IMG/VR virus record: IMGVR_UViG_3300010296_000068
Coordinates: 1-26,316 of that record
Source: a virus
Length of the DNA stretch: 26,316 nucleotides
Strand: one strand, 5' to 3'
Shown: positions 22,449 through 26,316 of the stretch, piece after piece
Numbering within the stretch: the stretch's first letter is position 1
How the letters are laid out: each line of letters starts with the position of its first letter
Translations under genes and position numbers: made by a program
The notes under the pieces: generated by a model
The model's database searches: none
What the model saw: the letters and a program-made list of their open reading frames with translations, nothing else
Told to the model about the DNA's origin: nothing

Positions 22449-25400
22449 GTGGTAGACATTGAGAACTACACAGAGGACACAGCGGTCGTAACGTCCGCTC
22501 CAGAGTACATGCCGTTCGCGGCAGGGTACGGCACTGGAGTCCGGTACGGCACAACAGGTGACCTCATGCGCTTCTTTGCTGAGCCGAGCTTCATTGATCA
22601 GGCTGGTGCGGCGCTGACTGGTGACCGGGAGGCGTACGCTGCAAACATTAGAGAGAAGGCGCTGTTCCGCGAGCTGACAGCAAAGCGAGCAATCAACCGC
22701 GTCTTCGACATTGCGCAGCCCTACGACGGCGATCGTGTGGACGAGCTGCTCAAAACGTACAGCGTCCCGATGGGCGACATGACCGACAACCTGCACAACG
22801 CGGCTCAGTTTCTCGCTGACGACCAGCTGGAGACGTACGCTGAGTTCCTTGGTCGTCGAGCAAAAGACATGCAGCAGGTCGGCCCTGGTGCTAACCTGAC
22901 GGCTGCTATCGCTGACCCAGCAACTCTGTCGACCTACCTGATCGGCGGTGCCGGCATTCTAGCGACTTCGACGCGAGCAAGCGCAGCGGTCAAGGCAGGC
23001 CAAAGCGTGAACCGCGTGCAGCAGTTCGCAGCAGCGCGGCCGTTCATGTTCGGTGCGGCCGGTGAGGCAGCGCTTGATGCAGGCATCCAAGCGGCGGCGG
23101 GGACAGCTGACACGACAGGCACACGCGAGTTCGACGTGACGTCACTTGCACTCGCCGCGCTGATCGGTGGCGGATTCAACAAAGTGCTGACCGACGGCAT
23201 GCCAAAGATCGACATGAACTGGCGACCATCGCCGGAACAAAAAGCAATGGCCGAGGCGTCCGATCTCGTGACGTCGACAACACAGAATGTACAGAAGCGC
23301 GCTGCGGTGCAGATCGTAGATGGCAAGATCAAAGGCGCACCGACGCCAGGAAGAGTTGCCGGCGGTTCTGTCAAGATAGCCGGCGTCGACGTGCGTCGGC
23401 TATTCTCCCCGCTTGTTCGCATCTACACAAGCGACATCCCGGCGATCCGGCAGGCAGCTGAGATGTTGGGCGGTGTGCAGACGATGCTGGGCCGCAAGGT
23501 GCAGGATGTCGGCGACATTGAACTCGACCAGATCCGTATGGCCAACATTGAGTCGGCGCAGATGACTCCTGTCCTGTCTGACGTGAACAACGCGTTCCGC
23601 ACTGTGGGCGTCAATGACTCGTGGATGGCTGAATATGCCATGACTCAATATGTACGACGCCGTACGCGTGGCATCGCGCCGGGGGACATCGACATGGATG
23701 AGCTGCTTGGCGACTTGGTTGCGGCCAAGGATTACGCACGTATCGGTAACGCGCTTGAGAACCTGTACAAGCAGCACGGTGCGCAGATGAAGAAGCTTGC
23801 CGACAACATGACCGAGTCAAAGGTACGCGGTGCACGGTACGTCGACAACGCAGAAGAGGGAAAGTACCTGCAGCGTGCGTACAGTATGATTAACTTTCCT
23901 CGCATCTGGAAGATCCTTGGCCCAACAAACATCGGCCGAATGTTCGGCGGTGCGATTGCTGACGACCAGCTTACGGACATCATGAAGGTGTTGGCTGAGC
24001 GGATCGCAAGCGGAAAGAAAGCTACCAGCTTTTACAGCGTGAAGAAGTCACAGGCAGCTGCAAACAAAGCACGCGGCAAGAAAGGCACCGTTGTTGAACA
24101 AGGTACGACAACGTCCGGCCTGACAGCTGATGAGATCCTCGCGACGTTCCCGAAAGAGATGGCAGCAGAGGCTCGTAAGTTTTCGATGAAACTCGGTGAA
24201 GGTATGTCGAAGCGAATCTACGAGCGCATGACCAACAGCTTCATGACGCAGATGGATGCTGCACAGATCAACGATCTGACTGACGAAGCGATCGAGCGCA
24301 TGCTGGCTGATTTGAAGTCAGGCGGGAAGCTTGATGAAGAGACCGACGAGTTCATGCAGGCACTGAAAGACTTTGTGTACCGCAAGCCGACGACAAAGAA
24401 GGAGTCAGACATGGGGCCGCTGAATCGGCGGATCCGTCTGAACGAGCTGCACAAGATGCGCTGGTCTGACATGGTGAGCGAGAAGACGAAGAAACCGTTG
24501 AGCGCAGATGAGCTTGCTCAGATGAAAGAAGACTACGCCAAAGCGATGGGCCGCTCACGACGCTCGAAAGCTGACCAAGGCGCTAGCTTTGAGGACTTCC
24601 TCAACAACGGCTACCAGCAACTGATGGATGGCTACTACCACCAGTATGCCAGTCAGATGGCTCTGGCTAAGCGCGGCATCAACAAGGAAGGCGGCGCTAC
24701 TGTCGATGACTTGATTGCCCTGGCAACAAAAGAAGTCGAGGATCTGAAGGGCCGGGGTGTCTCGCAGAAGAGACAGAACCGAGCCGAGCAAGATCTCAAC
24801 GCGTTCATCTACCTTATGCACACAGCAAACGGACGCGGGATCGAGTTTGCAAAAAGCAAGATGCGGAACACCGACAATGCCCTCGAGGCCTCGTTAGCGC
24901 AGCATACAGTCGGCGGCAAGGCGGTCGGAATCTTCCGTAACATCTCGACAAGTGTGCACCTCGGCATGGTTGCATTCGCGCAGGCCTCGGAGGCTGGCCA
25001 GCTGATCGGCACGGTCGGGGCGCGCATCCACGACATCGACCGCACCACACGCGTCCTGCGAGAGATCGGTAAAGTCAAAGACGGCAGCGCACCGAGCACG
25101 CTGACTCGCGACATGATGCGTATCGGCCTGATGAACGAAGGCGCAATGCGCAAGTTCGAGGGCATGGATTACGGCGGTCGCTTTATGTACCAAGAGGGTG
25201 ATGACCTCATCACGCGTACCTACAACGCTACCAGTAACTGGCGCGATTTCATGGGCTGGATCAACGGGATCAAGCCTATCACCATGATGATGCGCGTCGT
25301 TGCTATCGGACGTGCACACGACAGATTGTACGCCGGTGCGACAGGCACGAAGGGTGTAGGAAACGCGTTCAGTCCGGCTGAGCTGAAGACGTACCTGACA

Positions 25401-26243
25401 CTTAACGAAGAGGACGTCGAAAAGGTATACGAGGCCATTCGGAAGTTCGCGATAGTGAACAAGAAGACTGGCGGCGTTGAGACACTGCGGCCCGACCTGT
25501 GGCACACGCTGGGGCCAGACTACGCAGCGCTGGCGGCACAGCTTGACGAAGGTCTGTTCCGGTTCAGTCACACGATTGTGCAGCAATCAGGGCGCGGGTA
25601 TGCCCCGATCTTCATGCAAGGCGGTCTAGGGTCGACGCTGTTCCAGTTTATGAGCTACGCGTCGAACTCGTTCGAAAAGCAGTTCATCCCGACCCGCCTG
25701 CTGGCAGAGCGTGGCGACACGGGCGCGGCAGCTACTCGCGTCAGTGGTGCTGTGCTTGGATCACTGCTTGGGTACAGCACACGCCTGTACGTGCGCAGCC
25801 TCGGTATGTCGGAAGAGAAGCGCAGTAAGTATCTCGAAGAGAACCTAACGCTCGACAAAACGATTACCGGGACGATCGCGTACCTGCCGCAGCTGAGCGG
25901 ACCGATGATCGCTGGATCGATTGCGTACGACATTCTGCGCGGGTCAGTCACAGGCGACAGTACTGCAATCCGCCGAGGATTCCCGACAATCCCGTCGATT
26001 TCCAGTGCGCAGGACATCCTGTCGACAGGCAGCTCGATTGGTCGTCTGTTCAATCCTGACAAGGACATCACAGAAGCGCAGCTGCACAAGCTCGCGAACT
26101 ACGGAACGCTGGGCTTAGCGAACACGCCGCTAGTCACAGTACCGCGCAACGTCCTGGCCGGCATGCTCGGCGAGAACCGAAACTCCTCCCTTAACCCAGC
26201 GCCACCGAGGAGTGAGCGCGAAGAAACTCAACAAGATCAATAA
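22449..26243 (+). CDS. internal virion protein, T7 gp16-like core protein
   Basis: A 1264-residue protein, close to T7 gp16 (1318), in the last core-gene position. The start is a GTG at 22449 behind GGGAGGTGA (22434-22442). An N-terminal lytic transglycosylase domain, which T7 gp16 has, is not obvious: no Glu-Ser plus GLMQ-type motif is seen in the first 200 residues. Residues about 155-260 hold alternating hydrophobic, Ala/Gly-rich segments that could contact membranes. The remainder is long, charged and helical, with a Lys-rich part around residues 510-700. A hydrophobic stretch near 1130-1150 (GSLLGYSTRLYVRS) and an Ile/Leu-rich segment (about 1175-1190) follow. Role: forms the internal core and is ejected into the cell with gp14 and gp15 analogues. 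Confidence 0.88.
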   Translation: MVDIENYTEDTAVVTSAPEYMPFAAGYGTGVRYGTTGDLMRFFAEPSFIDQAGAALTGDREAYAANIREKALFRELTAKRAINRVFDIAQPYDGDRVDELLKTYSVPMGDMTDNLHNAAQFLADDQLETYAEFLGRRAKDMQQVGPGANLTAAIADPATLSTYLIGGAGILATSTRASAAVKAGQSVNRVQQFAAARPFMFGAAGEAALDAGIQAAAGTADTTGTREFDVTSLALAALIGGGFNKVLTDGMPKIDMNWRPSPEQKAMAEASDLVTSTTQNVQKRAAVQIVDGKIKGAPTPGRVAGGSVKIAGVDVRRLFSPLVRIYTSDIPAIRQAAEMLGGVQTMLGRKVQDVGDIELDQIRMANIESAQMTPVLSDVNNAFRTVGVNDSWMAEYAMTQYVRRRTRGIAPGDIDMDELLGDLVAAKDYARIGNALENLYKQHGAQMKKLADNMTESKVRGARYVDNAEEGKYLQRAYSMINFPRIWKILGPTNIGRMFGGAIADDQLTDIMKVLAERIASGKKATSFYSVKKSQAAANKARGKKGTVVEQGTTTSGLTADEILATFPKEMAAEARKFSMKLGEGMSKRIYERMTNSFMTQMDAAQINDLTDEAIERMLADLKSGGKLDEETDEFMQALKDFVYRKPTTKKESDMGPLNRRIRLNELHKMRWSDMVSEKTKKPLSADELAQMKEDYAKAMGRSRRSKADQGASFEDFLNNGYQQLMDGYYHQYASQMALAKRGINKEGGATVDDLIALATKEVEDLKGRGVSQKRQNRAEQDLNAFIYLMHTANGRGIEFAKSKMRNTDNALEASLAQHTVGGKAVGIFRNISTSVHLGMVAFAQASEAGQLIGTVGARIHDIDRTTRVLREIGKVKDGSAPSTLTRDMMRIGLMNEGAMRKFEGMDYGGRFMYQEGDDLITRTYNATSNWRDFMGWINGIKPITMMMRVVAIGRAHDRLYAGATGTKGVGNAFSPAELKTYLTLNEEDVEKVYEAIRKFAIVNKKTGGVETLRPDLWHTLGPDYAALAAQLDEGLFRFSHTIVQQSGRGYAPIFMQGGLGSTLFQFMSYASNSFEKQFIPTRLLAERGDTGAAATRVSGAVLGSLLGYSTRLYVRSLGMSEEKRSKYLEENLTLDKTITGTIAYLPQLSGPMIAGSIAYDILRGSVTGDSTAIRRGFPTIPSISSAQDILSTGSSIGRLFNPDKDITEAQLHKLANYGTLGLANTPLVTVPRNVLAGMLGENRNSSLNPAPPRSEREETQQDQ

Positions 26244-26260
26244 CTTAGGAGCCGTCTCCC

Positions 26261-26316
26261 ATGGCAACATACACGCCCGTCGCCTACACGACGGCAGCTA
26301 GCAACACCCAGATTGA
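26261..26316 (+). CDS. start of next virion gene, probable tail fibre (3' partial)
   Basis: The window ends 18 codons into this frame (MATYTPVAYTTAASNTQI). TAGGAG lies about ten bases before the ATG. By T7 order the gene after gp16 is the tail fibre gp17, which is the likely identity. The visible residues alone cannot prove it. Confidence 0.5.
   Translation, partial: MATYTPVAYTTAASNTQI

Noticed and set aside
24894-25586. 230-residue minus-strand open frame inside the gp16-like gene
   Set aside because: It is antisense to a clear structural gene, with no motif and no ribosome-binding site that stands out.
1-26316. tRNA genes, CRISPR arrays, insertion sequences, integrase or attachment sites
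   Set aside because: None could be recognised by reading. Gaps are too short for most of these, and no transposase or integrase motif appears.

Overview
The window is a 26.3 kb stretch of a T7-like podovirus genome. Every credible gene is on the + strand. Genes are packed end to start, many with ATGA or 1-base stop/start overlaps, and no gap exceeds about 105 bases. The gene order follows the T7 map from gene 2.5 to the start of gene 17: ssDNA-binding protein, endonuclease I, primase-helicase, DNA polymerase, 5'-3' exonuclease, then a gp7.3-like protein, portal, scaffold, capsid, tail tubular proteins A and B, internal virion proteins (gp13/14/15/16-like) and the first codons of a probable tail-fibre gene. 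Family calls rest on protein motifs and remembered T7 sequences; no search was run.

Region 1 (1-6613) is DNA replication, with two insertions: a 142-residue unknown gene with a winged-helix-like end, and a PP-loop (PAPS reductase-like) gene that is visibly more A+T-rich than its neighbours. A 46-codon basic gene and a glutaredoxin follow. Region 2 (6592-8868) is nucleotide supply: a DUF3310 protein, a MazG-like pyrophosphohydrolase and a compact class II (adenosylcobalamin-type) ribonucleotide reductase. The glutaredoxin is a natural electron donor for it. A T7-like core with a B12-type reductase resembles the roseophage SIO1 / cobavirus group (Zobellviridae) that infects marine Rhodobacteraceae. 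That placement is inference.

Region 3 (8856-13917) is head morphogenesis. A lysis cassette sits unusually between scaffold and capsid: a GH24 lysozyme with hydrophobic C-terminal segments, a small membrane protein, and an out-of-frame overlapping lipoprotein, which together look like a spanin pair. The capsid gene has a strong ribosome-binding site and is followed by an 11-bp stem-loop in the place of T7's T-phi terminator. Region 4 (13952-26316) is the tail and ejection machinery. The gp15-position protein carries an M15-like zinc peptidase motif, whereas the gp16-position protein shows no obvious lytic transglycosylase domain at its N-terminus.

Functionally, the replication proteins form a T7-type replisome fed by host-nucleotide breakdown and ribonucleotide reduction. 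The virion proteins then build a short-tailed particle with an ejectable core that probably opens the cell wall. No RNA polymerase gene and no T7-type promoter is visible in the window, so the source of transcription is unknown from these data. The heptamer AGCTGAC is strongly over-represented on the coding strand.
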